64,000 nt of DNA, taken from assembly GCF_037126465.1 (NCBI RefSeq), contig NC_088201.1, positions 66,176,879 to 66,240,878 on the forward strand, given 5' to 3'. Below the pieces are notes generated by a model, which was not told where the DNA came from, did not search any database, and saw nothing but the letters and a program-made list of their open reading frames with translations. How positions within the stretch are numbered: the first letter of the stretch is position 1; each line of letters starts with the position of its first letter. Of the stretch, positions 32,795 to 43,025 are shown in pieces. A program made the translations under genes and the position numbers. The DNA comes from Ornithodoros turicata. Taxonomy: Eukaryota; Arthropoda; Arachnida; Ixodida; Argasidae.

Positions 32795-33257
32795 CTACAC
32801 TGTAAAAAAATACTGTGATTTCTACGGGCGTTTAATAGTATTTGACGACGGCGTGTTACCGTAAACACAAATACTGCGAAAACTACGTAACACGGTGGCG
32901 CCATCCATCATGCGCCAGCCGAAAAGTTGAATGCGGAGGCAAGGCCAAGCCAAGTACGGCACACTGCCGTCATTCGCAACCGCCGGAAGCGGAACATCGT
33001 GCGCGGACGATCGTTGATGAAGGAGGACGAAGTGGTCGTTGTAAATCTCGTGAATGCACGTAGTCAGGTAAGCACATTTCTGTTCGCACACCCTGTTCTT
33101 TGCGATTTGAGCGTGGTGCACCGTATGCCTGGTTTTTGTTCAACTTATGGGACACCAGTTAATCGTGGCTCGCGTTTGCTGTGAAGCGTCTCCCTAGTTC
33201 AGATCTCCGTGTGTCATGCGTCCTGGTTCGTAGGGTCATCAAGGCGCTCCTATTGTA

Positions 33258-33527
33258 ATGTATCGTTGCGGAAGGTGCCCTTGTGTTTTTAACACTCTTA
33301 TGGGCTACGTTGACCACTGTACGGGGGCGAACTATGCAACACTCAGATGTCACATTTTGGGACGTTACAAGAACACACCAGGACGGTCGCCTCGAATCGA
33401 TTTGCTCTCCGAAACCACGAAAGTACGTCACGTCCATTCGTGCTCCCGTCTGTTCACTACAAATATAGAGATACTGTCACATATGAAGCAGCACATACGA
33501 GAGGGCCATGATCAGATATCCTTATGA
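33258..33527 (+). CDS. C2H2 zinc-finger-like ORF inside the transposon
   Basis: 89 codons. Starts MYRCGRCPCVFNTLMGYVDH, which has the C-x2-C...H arrangement of a C2H2 finger, then LRCHILGR and HVHSCSRLFTTNIEILSHMK, suggesting a second damaged finger. Just after the stop, in another frame, YPYERCQKKFRATSAFRVHL looks like one more finger remnant. It may be the 5' end of a DNA-binding protein encoded or captured by the element. The gene is probably broken by the frameshift near 33515. I did not recognise a specific family. Confidence 0.5.
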   Translation: MYRCGRCPCVFNTLMGYVDHCTGANYATLRCHILGRYKNTPGRSPRIDLLSETTKVRHVHSCSRLFTTNIEILSHMKQHIREGHDQISL

Positions 33528-33574
33528 ACGCTGCCAGAAGAAGTTCCGTGCCACCTCCGCGTTTCGTGTGCACC

Positions 33575-33900
33575 TTCTTATGTTCTTCCTTTGAAAAAAT
33601 AAAACGGTGAGTATAATTTCCTTTCTCTTAGCAGGGTTTTGATGCCAGAGCTGACTGATGGGTTCACGTGGTTCCTTTGAAAAAATAAACGGTGAGTATA
33701 AGTGCATGTCAATTGCCCTGCTCCCTGTAACAATTTCCTTTGTCTTTGCAGTGTTTTGATGGCAGAGCTGACTGATGGGTGCGCATGGTTCCTTCGTATG
33801 TTCTTCCTTTGAAAAAATAAATGGTGAGTATAATTGCATGTCAGTTGCTCGGCTCCCTGTAACAGTTCCCTTTCTCTTTGCAGGGTTTTGATGCCAGAGG
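33575..33900 (+). repeat. Three tandem mini-exon units with splice signals
   Basis: Three imperfect repeats contain GTTTTGATG.CAGAG.TGACTG, TTTGAAAAAATAAA and GGTGAGTATAA. Each body is preceded by a pyrimidine tract ending in AG (TTTCTCTTAGCAG, TTTGTCTTTGCAG, TTTCTCTTTGCAG) and followed by a GTGAGT donor. The AATAAA in each could also serve as a polyadenylation signal. Confidence 0.75.
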
Positions 33901-34545
33901 TGACTGGCGCATTTTCATCACTATGTACATAGAAAATAAATCACAATGTGACAAACATCACAATCTGTTGCGCATGGTCATTGCTTAAACTGCTCTCATT
34001 GCTACGATTATATGTAGAAAAAAAAAAAAAAGAGGGGCTCCAGGGACGGGCACAGCACGATAGGGGTACGCGGCATATGCCAGTTAAAATTACTGGCCAA
34101 TGCAGTTCTTTTAACGACCACAGCACAGTAATGCTACACGTCGTATGCCTGTTAAAATTACTGGCCAATGCAGTATTTTTTCACGGGCACAACTTATACG
34201 GGGCCACCGTAAAAAAAACGGCCAATGTTTGGCAGCCAACTTTCCATGCATTTGCCCGTTTTTTTTACGGTGAAATTTTTTACAGTGTAGGTACATCTGC
34301 AGGATATCGCATTTTGGATATTTGACTGGAGGAAGCAGCCTGGGGATCGCTGGGATATCAATGTAAGATCCAGTACACGACATTTTGGGCACTGGTTGAA
34401 CGTCACAGGAACGTCGCCAGGTCTTTGCAGGGAGATATACGGATAAATGTGAAGTTTATGACATCTTGTTTCGACAGCCACTTTTTTGTTGTGCTGAAAG
34501 CAAGCAAAAACTTCTGTAAACGCTAACTGGATATGGAAGAAATCG

Positions 34546-34808
34546 TTATATATTTTTATTTATTTTTATTTATTTATTCAAACTACCCTACTTCTCCACT
34601 TACTGTGGAATTGCGTAGGGGAGAGGGAAATACAGCTGATACAAAAATGTCAATCACTATATCTAGCTAACAGAAACTCAGTGCTTTCTAAGTATCAGGA
34701 AGATTCAGACATAAATAAACAAAGCTTCATGGAGAACGTGTTTCTACTGTTGGTGGCAACTAGGTCCCGTGGAAGGCCATTCCATTCTGATTTATTATAT
34801 ATTTTTAT
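34546..34808 (-). mobile_element. 5'-truncated CR1/Jockey-like LINE 3' end with target duplication
   Basis: The perfect 14-bp duplication TTATATATTTTTAT (34546-34559 and 34795-34808) flanks 235 bp. On the minus strand this encodes EWNGLPRDLVATNSRNTFSM followed by a stop, a short 3' UTR and a TAAATAAATAAA-type tail. WNGLP...TF is typical of the extreme C-terminus of CR1/Jockey-like RT proteins. Confidence 0.93.
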
Positions 34809-35475
34809 GGTTCACGTGCTGCAAGCCGTGAAAGTATTTATCTATGCGTAACGCTCGTCAAGCAACAGTGGAATTCGATCACTGTTACAGCTCCACTAAG
34901 CAGCTAGTCACATTATAGACGATAGCTTGAATTAAAAACACAGTATTTGGCAGGAAGAAATGTGAGTCACGTTATTGGTTATACCTTGACTCTGCAGATA
35001 CGTGAGCTACTTGCAAAGACAGCCCCTTTCACCGTAACAAACGTTTTACACCCAATACACTTAGAATGAACGTGCCCCAACAACTTGTACTTCAGTATAT
35101 GCTCCGGCCTCCGGTCATTTCGCCAAGAGAGGCCACGTTGCTGTGTTCACGTAGCATGAGCCCTTGCGTTTTGTGGTCTATTTTTGAAGCGTGATGTGGG
35201 CAAGCTGAAGCTTGTCCCATCCTACAGTTGGCAATACAAGAGAGGCCACTGCGAATGATCTGGTCTCTCTTCAAATCCGCGCTCGCTGTGGAGGGGGCAA
35301 AAAGGGATCCTGCTGTTTTTTCAGCGTTTTTTGGGGGTGAGAGCATTTTTAACAATAACACCTTAAATAATAATCTTAGGCTATGATACTATAATATACT
35401 TACTGATCAAACTACAAACAGCATCAAAACTACTCAATTACGGGGTTTTCATACTGGCACCGGACAATATCCACC
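34809..35475. other. Intergenic, unrecognised
   Basis: No exon or repeat identified. Confidence 0.4.
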
Positions 35476-35615
35476 TCATATCCATATGTCCATGGAAGAC
35501 ATTGTCTGGAGATTCCTAGGATCAGAAAACAGGGGTAAAGTCCAGCTCCCATGGATATCCATTGGATGAGTTGGACCCTCACGAAAATCCACTGGATATC
35601 CAAATATCCAAGTTG
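35476..35615. repeat. GGATATCC-rich repeat fragment
   Basis: Clustered TCATATCCATATGTCC, CCATGGATATCCATTGG and CACTGGATATCCAAATATCC. Similar GGATAT / TATCC words flank the transposon at 32795-34289 (for example GCAGGATATCGC and CTACTGGATGTC), suggesting one dispersed repeat family. Confidence 0.45.
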
Positions 35616-36284
35616 CGACGTCTTATGCACGTCTCTGTGCAGTCGGTGGTTTGCTGGGAACTATCTGCAATCACTCTACGTGCACAAGTACGTCTCACAT
35701 GTCGCATCTAAGAACTGGGTAAACGCATTCTCAGCCCACCAGAGGCCATGTTGCGGTACAAGAGTCATATCTTGGAACATGTCTAATGAAGCACGTTCTC
35801 TCATCCTGTGCCCACGTGACAGATTGAGTCCCAAGGGCTTGATTCGGGTCAATAAGGGAATCCACGAGACAGGAACTGTGGACCAAAAAGTGGGCGAGCA
35901 GAATATAGACAGCCCTTGTGGGGTCCACCACGAATCAGCACTGCAATCAATGAATGTGTGCCCTGCCACGCTGGATGAAACACCGCTAAACAGCAAAGGA
36001 AGTTGAAGCATCGGCGATGGATATGCAAAACGAAAACTAAAGAACGTGTACAGTAAAATAAGGAACCAACTGGAACAAAGTTTATCAGTGTTTTTGGAGG
36101 ACACTTCTTCGCACGACGGTATCTGCGGTGAGTACGAGTCACTGCTGGTGGAGCTCGAACCAGTGTTCTCTCACTCGCAAGAAAAGTGTCTATTCTCACC
36201 CTTGCACCTTCGACTTGGAGCAGAGAAGAAGTGTGCGATTTCTTCGGGGCAACTAATCATATGGCAAGGCAAGCCAACAACAAC
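35616..36284. other. Intergenic, unrecognised
   Basis: Opposite-strand ORFs of 151 and 142 residues overlap here, but I see no family motifs. Confidence 0.4.
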
Positions 36285-36470
36285 TACTACATGAATGATG
36301 GGATGAGGTGATTCATCGCAACAATTGCGGTACCATACCTCAGTGCCTGTGGGTTAGTACATGAGTGGGGTGACGATGAAAAAGGTGAGGCATACACACT
36401 CGCACACACACACGTGACAGACGACAGATATCACACACGTGGGTGCGTCGTAACTGATGTGATAGTAGGG
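36285..36470 (-). repeat. ~185-bp dispersed repeat, copy 1
   Basis: Reverse complement of 59030-59222. Shared blocks include GATGGGATGAGGTGATTC, GCGGTACCATACCTCAGTGC, a CA-rich microsatellite and TCGTAACTG.TG..ATAGTAG. Confidence 0.75.
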
Positions 36471-36780
36471 GGGGATATATTTATTAGACGAAAAGGAAAA
36501 AAAACGGGGGAAAGGTCAGCCAAACGAGACGTCGGCTTGCTATTCCAGAAATAAATAAATAAATAGATAAAGAAAATTAAGAAATAATAAATAAATAAAA
36601 AGGAAAGAAAAGAATTAAAGAAAGAAAGAAATAGGAAGGAATAAGAAATAAAGAAAGAAAGAAAATTAAGAAATAGGAAATAAACAAAAAGAAAAAGAAT
36701 TAGGAAATAAAGGATAAACTAACAAATGATGAAAGAAGGATGAGGTAGATTAAAGACAAAGATGACAAAAAAAAAGATGA
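36471..36780. repeat. 65-bp repeat copy and purine-rich low complexity
   Basis: 36471-36535 is the inverse of 5808-5872. After it come AAATAAATAAAT and GAAAGAAAGAAA runs. Confidence 0.75.
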
Positions 36781-36905
36781 CTAACAAACGGTGAAAGAAT
36801 GATGAGATGGATCACAGAAGATGACTTTAACAGGAAAGCATGAGGTTAATGCGTTGAGGGTGAGAGTGGGGAACAGAAGAATGGGGGGAGATTGCACGAC
36901 TGAGT

Positions 36906-38128
36906 TCACAGGCTGTTCATAAGACCTGAATCTCTCAAGAAAGTCAGAACTGCTTTGGTCACAGACCGCTGTGTGTGATCTCGTACTGGGCCGAGCAGAG
37001 TGGCCAGAGAAAAGTCCGTGCACCGCAGCTCGAGTAGGCGTCGTCTCAGCGTGGCTCGAGGGGTGTCGAATCTGTGACAGTCGAAGAGAAGGTGTGGAAC
37101 ATCAGCTTCAACAGCGCAAATGGGGCATTTGGCCGACTGGAGAAGACCCATTTTACAGAGAAGTAGAGGTGTCCTGGCGGCATTAAGGCGTAGTCGGTGT
37201 AGAATGGACGTTTCTTGACGCGAGCAGTGGTGTGTGGCAACGAAATCCATCGACGGGTCGATAGACCGGAGATGGTCATTCAGTCGGACAGCGTCCTCTT
37301 GAAACTACCAAGTGCCGTTACGACGGAGTCGCTGTGTCTGTAATCGACACGATGAGGCTGGAAGTGGTAGGAGACAGTTATTGGAGGTGCCGTCCCCATG
37401 TGCCTGACGTGCTAAGGCGTCTGCGCGGGTGTTTCCGTGCAGGCCGGTGTGACTGGGTACCCATTGGAAACACAGGCTATGACCAAAGGATAGAAGTCGG
37501 TTGTATATTGCGACTATCCTGGTGTCTAGGCCGCCGATTGTTCTGGAACAATAATTTGCGAGAACTTCTAGCGCCACCTTACAGTCCGTGAACACAACCC
37601 AGGCGCCAGGCGGTGATACCGCTATGTGGTTCAACGCGGTCAGTATGGCGAAGAGCTCGGACTCAGTAGATGACGTTTCGTAGGGGAGCTTGTGCGCCAC
37701 TTCAAGGTTTTCATGTGGCATATAAAAGGCTGCAGTAGATCCGCCTTGAGACACTGATCCATCAGTGTACACAGGGAGTCGTTGAGAGTACGCTGAGTTA
37801 AGGTGCGCCAGTGTAAGTTGGTGAGCAACAACGGGAGGTACAGAGTTTTTCTTCAGAAGACCAGTAATGTGGTCACATACAGGAGGCCTGCGAAGAGTCC
37901 ATATTGGCGGGGCATAGGAAAGCACTGATGGTGTGGTGGGGAGGTGCACTTTCAGGCGGTCAACAGCAATACCAATGCTGGAGTCCGGACAGTCAATATC
38001 AACGAGCCGAAGATGATGGTAAGGATGCTGTGTCAGGTACCGCGCATATATCCGGAGTGTTTCCACGTCTCGTAGGACGCCTGCTGGTGTTTCGCGTGCC
38101 TCTGCCAGGACAGAATAGGTCTCTGTTC
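36906..38128 (-). pseudogene. I-like LINE: RT connection, RNase H, zinc knuckle
   Basis: On the minus strand, SVLAEARETPAGVLRDVETL gives the region after RT. RNase H follows: PVYTDGSVSQ, STESELFAILTALN, VVFTDCKVAL and SHTGLHGNTRADALA, so all four catalytic acids are present. After a frameshift near 37290 come SILHRLRLNAARTPLL, CPICAVEADVPHLLFDC (CxxC...H...C) and LATLLGPVRDHTQRSV, ending in a stop at 36906. The RNase H part is fully open for over 250 codons. The upstream RT is absent, and the poly-G at 38138-38152 (tail of the next LINE) begins immediately. Confidence 0.9.
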
Positions 38129-38134
38129 TAGGGG

Positions 38135-38885
38135 TGTGGGGGGGGGGGGGGTAATGGAAGGATAGGCTCGCCGTTGTTGGCCACACAGTAGTGGGCGCCG
38201 TCACGACTATAGCCAAAAAAAAAGGACACAAAACACAAAGAAAGGACGGACGGATGGAGGATAGAGGAGGATGAAGGATGGGGATGCGGTGAGGGTGCAC
38301 GAGTTCGTCGGGGAGAGCAAAGTATTAGATGGGTCGTTGAGCAAGGCCTGCCTTCTGCAGAAAGAGAATGAGGTTTCTTGCTTTGGCGGAACGTTCGGCA
38401 GAAGAACCAGCGGGGTAGCGCGGGGTGTCCGCTAGCGTGCCCGAGGTAGAGCGAGGGAGATGGGCTTCGCGCGCAGAATGGAATGCTTGGCACACTCGCA
38501 GGATGTGTTCGATTGCTTCGGGTTGTTGACAGTGGCGACAGCAGGCGTCACTCCTAGAGCCGATCTTGAATAGCTGAGAGTTGGTGAACGCACACCCAGT
38601 GCGGAGCCTATGGAGCATGGTCTGTACGCTTCGAGGAAGGTTTTTCATGGCAAGAAGGGTGCGATGATGGTGCATGATGTCCCGTATCCCAGGGTGGCGC
38701 AGTTCAACAAGCTGCTGAACGGCCATCTGCCTGTCGGTGCTACCAACCATTGCTAAAGGCAAGAAATCGCTCAATTTGCTCAGACGAATCAGTGGTAAAG
38801 CATGGGGCTGTAATGCACGATCCATGCTCACTCTGCACAGAGCTCTTATTCTATCTCCGATTCTGTAGACGACGCCGTACGTTGA
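38135..38885 (-). pseudogene. I-like LINE C-terminal region and 3' UTR, second copy
   Basis: On the minus strand this gives RQMAVQQLVELRHPGIRDIM, SVQTMLHRLRTGCAFTNSQL, CCRHCQQPEAIEHILRVC (zinc knuckle) and AKARNLILFLQKAGLAQRPI, followed by a stop at 38325. The 3' UTR ends with GACGGCGCCCACTACTG, GTGTGGCC and AACAACGGCGAGCC, then poly-C. This tail is shared with the SINE family. RNase H is missing at the upstream edge. Confidence 0.85.
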
Positions 38886-39803
38886 CCTGCCGCCAACACA
38901 ATGGCTAAACCTCGAGCGTATCCATCGGGCCGGTATACGAACAGCGCTTGGTCTACACAGCTTCTCCAGCACTACCTATCTGGAGTCAAAGGAAAAGTCC
39001 GTCAGCATCCATTCAAAACTCAGACGGCTCCAGTTCATAGACAACGCAACACTTCTGGGCAGGAAACAACTCCTCATCGGTCTCCAAGGCAACCTCACCA
39101 CGTCCGTAGGTCGCCTGGCGAGGTCGCACGCCAATTGCCCCCTACCGTACGACGAATGTATCAAACGACCTGTTACTCCATGGCGTGAGGTAATGCCCAA
39201 TATATCGTTGCACATCCCAGGGCTAAGAAAGAAGGGCGAGTCCAGCTCACTGGAAGCCAAGGAAGCTGCTGAGGTCCTAATTAGTGACACTTTGCGCGCT
39301 CACAGTCTGGTGTTCACAGACGGCTCCGTTGACGCAGAGTGTAGGAGCGCTACTTCCTCCTTTTATATCCCATCATTAAATGTGCCATGGCAAGGAAAAT
39401 CAGTTCGATACCCAATATGCTCTACGACGGCTGAGCTTCTGGCAATATTGCATGCAGCAGCTGCGGTACAGGTCAAGGGAATCACCAAGGCTGTCATCCT
39501 CGTGGACTCGCGTAGCGCTCTCCAAATGGTGATGAACCCCACATGCAATAGCATTCTAGTAAGGTGTATCAGAACGTCATGTGCCCAACACAGGACAATC
39601 GGTGGAGACATCTCCCTGCAATGGATCCCCTGCCACGTCGGTATTAGTGCCAACGAAAAAGCGGCCCAACTTGCATCTGTTGCACACTACAGCACTAGCC
39701 CTAGTTTGCCAACCCTGGGAGACAGAGACAGAAAATTGGTCATCAATGAGATAGTTCTTATGCAGCCCCCTGGGATCCGGGACATCCTGGAAAATCATCG
39801 ACT
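38886..39803 (+). pseudogene. I-like LINE: RT C-terminus and RNase H
   Basis: The + strand shows LERIHRAGIRTALGLHSFSS (end of RT), the linker VTPWREVMPNISLHIPGLRK, then RNase H: SLVFTDGSVDAE, STTAELLAILHAA, VILVDSRSAL and PCHVGISANEKAAQLA. In the last block the usual catalytic Asp of N-x-x-AD is Ala. The frame is open for more than 300 codons, ending in PPGIRDILENH. It is head-to-head with the previous LINE but belongs to a different subfamily. The 3' part, including the zinc knuckle, is cut off at about 39803. Confidence 0.88.
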
Positions 39804-40312
39804 TCGTCACCGAGAACGTCAAAATTGTTACTTATGATGACAGTAACGGGAACGCCATCCATGCCAGAAGAGACAGATTTCAGGCTTTTTACAACAGCAT
39901 AGACTTCATCATAGGTAAAAGGAAATAGAGTAAAAGTGTTACTCATTTTGCCAGTTCTACTAGAGGAAAGCGGGAGCACACTCGGCGTTAAGCTTCGCAT
40001 CAGGTTTTGGCCAACATTTGTAAAATACTGATTAAACTTGTCGACTAAGCCTACATGATCGTCGGGAACTTTTAAAACTGAATTCATTACGGACCAAGTT
40101 TGCCTAACATTACCAGAACTTATCAAGATGAGGTTTGGGTAGTATTGTTTCTTTCGAATTCTGATTTCGGTTGTTGCCAAATTACGGTGTTTCCTAATCT
40201 GCGAACGGTAGTATACGTTACGTTTGTGTTTCTTAAACTTTGAGTACCAATAAGCTTTCTGCTTTAATATATTTAAAATCGTCGATGACATCCAAGGACA
40301 CATCGCTTGGTC
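39803..40312 (-). pseudogene. CR1/Jockey-like LINE linker and start of RT
   Basis: The minus strand encodes AYWYSKFKKHKRNVYYRSQI, YYPNLILISSGNVRQTWSVM, FNQYFTNVGQNLMRS and YAVVKSLKSVSSGMDGVPVT. The order (linker, tail of domain 0, GMDGVPV start of RT) matches the CR1/Jockey-like lineage. It is cut off directly at the border with the RNase H fragment. One continuous frame of 181 codons, although the last ones read into the neighbour. Confidence 0.82.
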
Positions 40313-40410
40313 ATAATATAGATACTGAGGAATATAACTAGAAATGCTGAAGAAGATGCTGCTGAAGATGCTGAAAGGCGTTGGGAATCTGGCAGCTTCA
40401 AGTTTCTGAT

Positions 40411-40513
40411 GAAATACGCCCTCGAGCAGTCGTCGAGCTTACCTGTAACGATATCAATAGTTGTTTAATCTGCCGAAGAAGAAACTTCACTGCTGCTGCC
40501 GCAAGTGCATCTG
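40411..40513 (+). repeat. ~100-bp direct duplication, copy 1
   Basis: GAAATAC.CCC..GAG, GTCGTCGAGCTTA.CTGTAACG, ATAGTTGTTTAATCTGCCG and AAGAAGAAACTTCACTGC recur at 40787-40889. Confidence 0.9.
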
Positions 40514-40535
40514 ACGATGTGCAAAGAAAATCGGG

Positions 40536-40710
40536 ACAAGGTGATGGTGGTGGTGGTGATGGCGAGAGGGCTTGCCGTTGTCGGCCTCACAGAGGTGGGC
40601 AACGTCACGACTGACGCCCTGGGGAATGTGCGTCCTGGGCCGACTTCTAAGGGAACTGTGCCGACATACGTCTGAAAGCGTCTGAGGAAAGCCCAGGAAA
40701 AACCCCAGAC
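40536..40710 (-). mobile_element. tRNA-derived SINE, 5'-truncated copy
   Basis: Minus-strand body and tail closely matching 19139-19384 (CTCAGACGCTTTCAGACGTA, TTCCCTTAGAAGTCGGCC) and ending in GCCATCACCACCACCACC. No tRNA head. It lies between the two 100-bp direct repeats. Confidence 0.85.
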
Positions 40711-40786
40711 AAGGACAAGGAAATCTGATAAGGAAAACTCCCACCAACACCTGCGCCATCAACCGCAGTCTTCGGGTTTGAGCTGA

Positions 40787-40889
40787 AGAAATACACCCAC
40801 GAGATGTCGTCGAGCTTATCTGTAACGATAACAATAGTTGTTTAATCTGCCGAAGAAGAAACTTCACTGCTGCTGCCGCAAATCCATCT
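40787..40889 (+). repeat. ~100-bp direct duplication, copy 2
   Basis: See 40411-40513. The step between copies is about 377 bp and spans the SINE. Confidence 0.9.
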
Positions 40890-41330
40890 CAAGGCATCTC
40901 ATCTCGTGGCTTGTATGGCTGAACGAGATTTTCCTACTGTCCATATATCATCCGCGTATATTGACAGGTTCGCACACTTGGGAACGCAGCCTTTGAGACC
41001 CACCATGGCATGACAATGTTAAAGAACAAAGTACTCAAAACACTGCCCAGGGGACTCCCTGCAGTAGTGTAGTCCGGCCTGCATCACCTTCTCCAGTCTT
41101 GACAAATATTGTTATTTGGTGCAATAAGTCACTAATCCATGCAAAAGCCCTTTGGGGGACTCGGTAGAAGCGCGGACCTGTAGAAGCGCGTACAGGACAC
41201 AAGTGCGACTCACTGTATCGTAGGCCCGTTTTAAAACACATATTGTTCAAGTAAATATTGTTTATTCTACTAAAAGCATACACTGATCAGTAAAAAATAA
41301 TCAATAGATCTCTATGTACGTACTACGTAG
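40890..41330. other. Intergenic, unrecognised
   Basis: Nothing identified. Confidence 0.4.
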
Positions 41331-41500
41331 CAGTGTTGGGGGTAACTCGATACTGTCACTAATTAAGCTACACTTTTCAGTAACTTCACTTAACTCGTTG
41401 CTTTTGAGGTCCAGAAACTTCTTGAGGAACTCATTCATTTTTAGGTAACTTGGTCAAAGTAACTTCGAGTAGGTTTCAATATCCTTTTGTTCGATTCTCT
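41331..41500. mobile_element. Single hAT-like terminus
   Basis: CAGTGTTGGGGGTAACTCGA followed by repeated GTAACTT and TAACTC words. This is a typical hAT end with subterminal repeats. No matching second end was found. Confidence 0.55.
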
Positions 41501-42489
41501 TCTTCAAATATCGCGAGCTGCGTCCTCCCTCCCTAGTGACTTCAGACGACAGCAACGTGCACGCTGGCGATACGTGCACGGCGCGTCTGACTCCTTTGGT
41601 GTTACACGGTGAATGTTACAAATTCTATTTTGGCCATAAATTAGGAGGCTCAGGTGTCGCTCGTCTTAGCTACGAGCAGTGTACTTATAATGACAGAAGG
41701 CATTGTGCAGTCGCGTCAAAACTTGGTCTACGAAATGTGCGTAGAAGACAACTCATAGAACATAAACTTGCTTTGTGCTCCGTTCAAGAACTTATTGCGA
41801 GATCAAAATCATCAAATCACTCCCTAAAAAAGCACATAAATGTAGACTTCTTTTGTCTTATCAGATATTCATGTAGTTTTGCATATCAATGCTATTTTGA
41901 AACGTCTTGCACCGCCCATTGTGAGATCAAGATTTGAATTAACTATAGAAAGGTCAAGAACTGAAAAGTATAAGTAGTAGTATACGGTCTTGTCCAGCTG
42001 ACGGCCTATCCAGTGCACGGCGTGTTTATTGACCCCTGGGCCGACTTCACACGCGAATTTTTCCCGTGGGCGGTGGGCGGAGGGCTACCCGTGCGCTTAC
42101 CGTCGCACATTTTTCCACCTGGGCCGACTTCTTTCGCAAATTTTTTCATGGCACAGTGGGTGGCGCGTGAGCGGTTTACATGCAAGTATAGACATGCAAA
42201 GGACAATCATACACAAAAGTACAAATGGAAATATATTTATTAATACCAATGCTAGGAATTGTAATGCCAATCTGTGAAGAGGAAAAATTCAGCCAAAAAA
42301 CCTTCACGATCTAAAACAGAAGAAACACAAGACAATACAATTCACATAATAAAGAATATAGTTACTCATTACCGGTATGATGCAGTAGTTTTGAAGAGGT
42401 ATCACACAGAAAGAATCAAACACAATTCATATATTTTTTTATTATTGATAATCATACACACGGGTTTTCAGTGAATCTATGTCACAGGA
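41501..42489. other. Unrecognised sequence with a 133-codon ORF
   Basis: The ORF at 41536-41937 (+) may belong to the hAT-like element before it but carries no transposase motif. At 42030-42180 a diverged repeat of GGGCCGACTTC...GCGAATTTTT occurs twice. Confidence 0.4.
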
Positions 42490-42596
42490 CGGGACTTTTA
42501 ATAAAAGAAGATATTCTTAACCAATATGATAACAATCAAAATTACAAGTTTTATTTTAAAAAGTCTAAGATCCTATAAATGAGCACCATCATTGCG

Positions 42597-43025
42597 AACA
42601 CTATCTGCAACGCGTCGATCAACGCCAGTTCGACTTAGCCAAAATTCTCGGGCCATGGTCGGACCCCTCACATCTGATGCAAGGCCTACGAGTTGTTGCT
42701 GAATTCCTCTCCAGCACTGGACTAATGGGCGAACTCTAATAGGACACCTTTCCATCATCATCACTTTCTCATCCCTTCCACAAGCGCAATGGGGCAGTGT
42801 ACCGCCATAACGGCGGGGAATGACCCACCACGTCACCATCCCATTTATGTGCCATAACTTAAAAACCCGAGACTAGGGGACAAAAAAACGACAAACACAG
42901 ACAAAGTCTCAAATTTTTTGTCTCCTAGTCTCGGGTTTTTAAGTTATGGATCTATACCACCAGCTCGCTTGCTACCTCTCTATCCTCTCGTTACCATTTA
43001 TGTGTGTGTGTGTTGAAACACTATC
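42597..43025 (+). mobile_element. 5'-truncated I-like LINE 3' end with target duplication
   Basis: The duplication AACACTATC (42597-42605 and 43017-43025) flanks 411 bp. It encodes FDLAKILGPWSDPSHLMQGL and RVVAEFLSSTGLMGEL with a stop at 42737, then a 3' UTR containing a hairpin and a GTGTGTGTG tail. LILGPW-type sequence marks the C-terminus of I-like LINEs. Confidence 0.92.
42852..42951. repeat. ~100-bp hairpin in the LINE 3' UTR
   Basis: CATAACTTAAAAACCCGAGA and CTAGGGGAC pair with GTCTCCTAG and TCTCGGGTTTTTAAGTTATG. The spacer of about 36 nt is A-rich. CCATTTATG occurs on both sides (about 42838 and 42994). Confidence 0.85.

Larger units (their letters stand above)
32795..34289 (+). mobile_element. 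DNA transposon with CTACACTGTAAAAAA ends carrying a C2H2-like ORF
   Basis: The terminal inverted repeats CTACACTGTAAAAAA / TTTTTTACAGTGTAG are followed inside by inverted ACGG and TACTG-rich sequence. The 1.5-kb body contains a zinc-finger-like ORF (33258-33527), a possible upstream exon with donor GTAAGC at 33067, and three tandem copies of a splice-site-flanked unit (33575-33900). No transposase core is visible. The superfamily is not assigned. Confidence 0.75.

Noticed and set aside
38135..39803. Twin-priming inversion of one LINE (3' part minus, 5' part plus)
   Set aside because: Where the two fragments overlap (around PGIRDI) their proteins differ at most positions, so they come from different subfamilies and not from one RNA.
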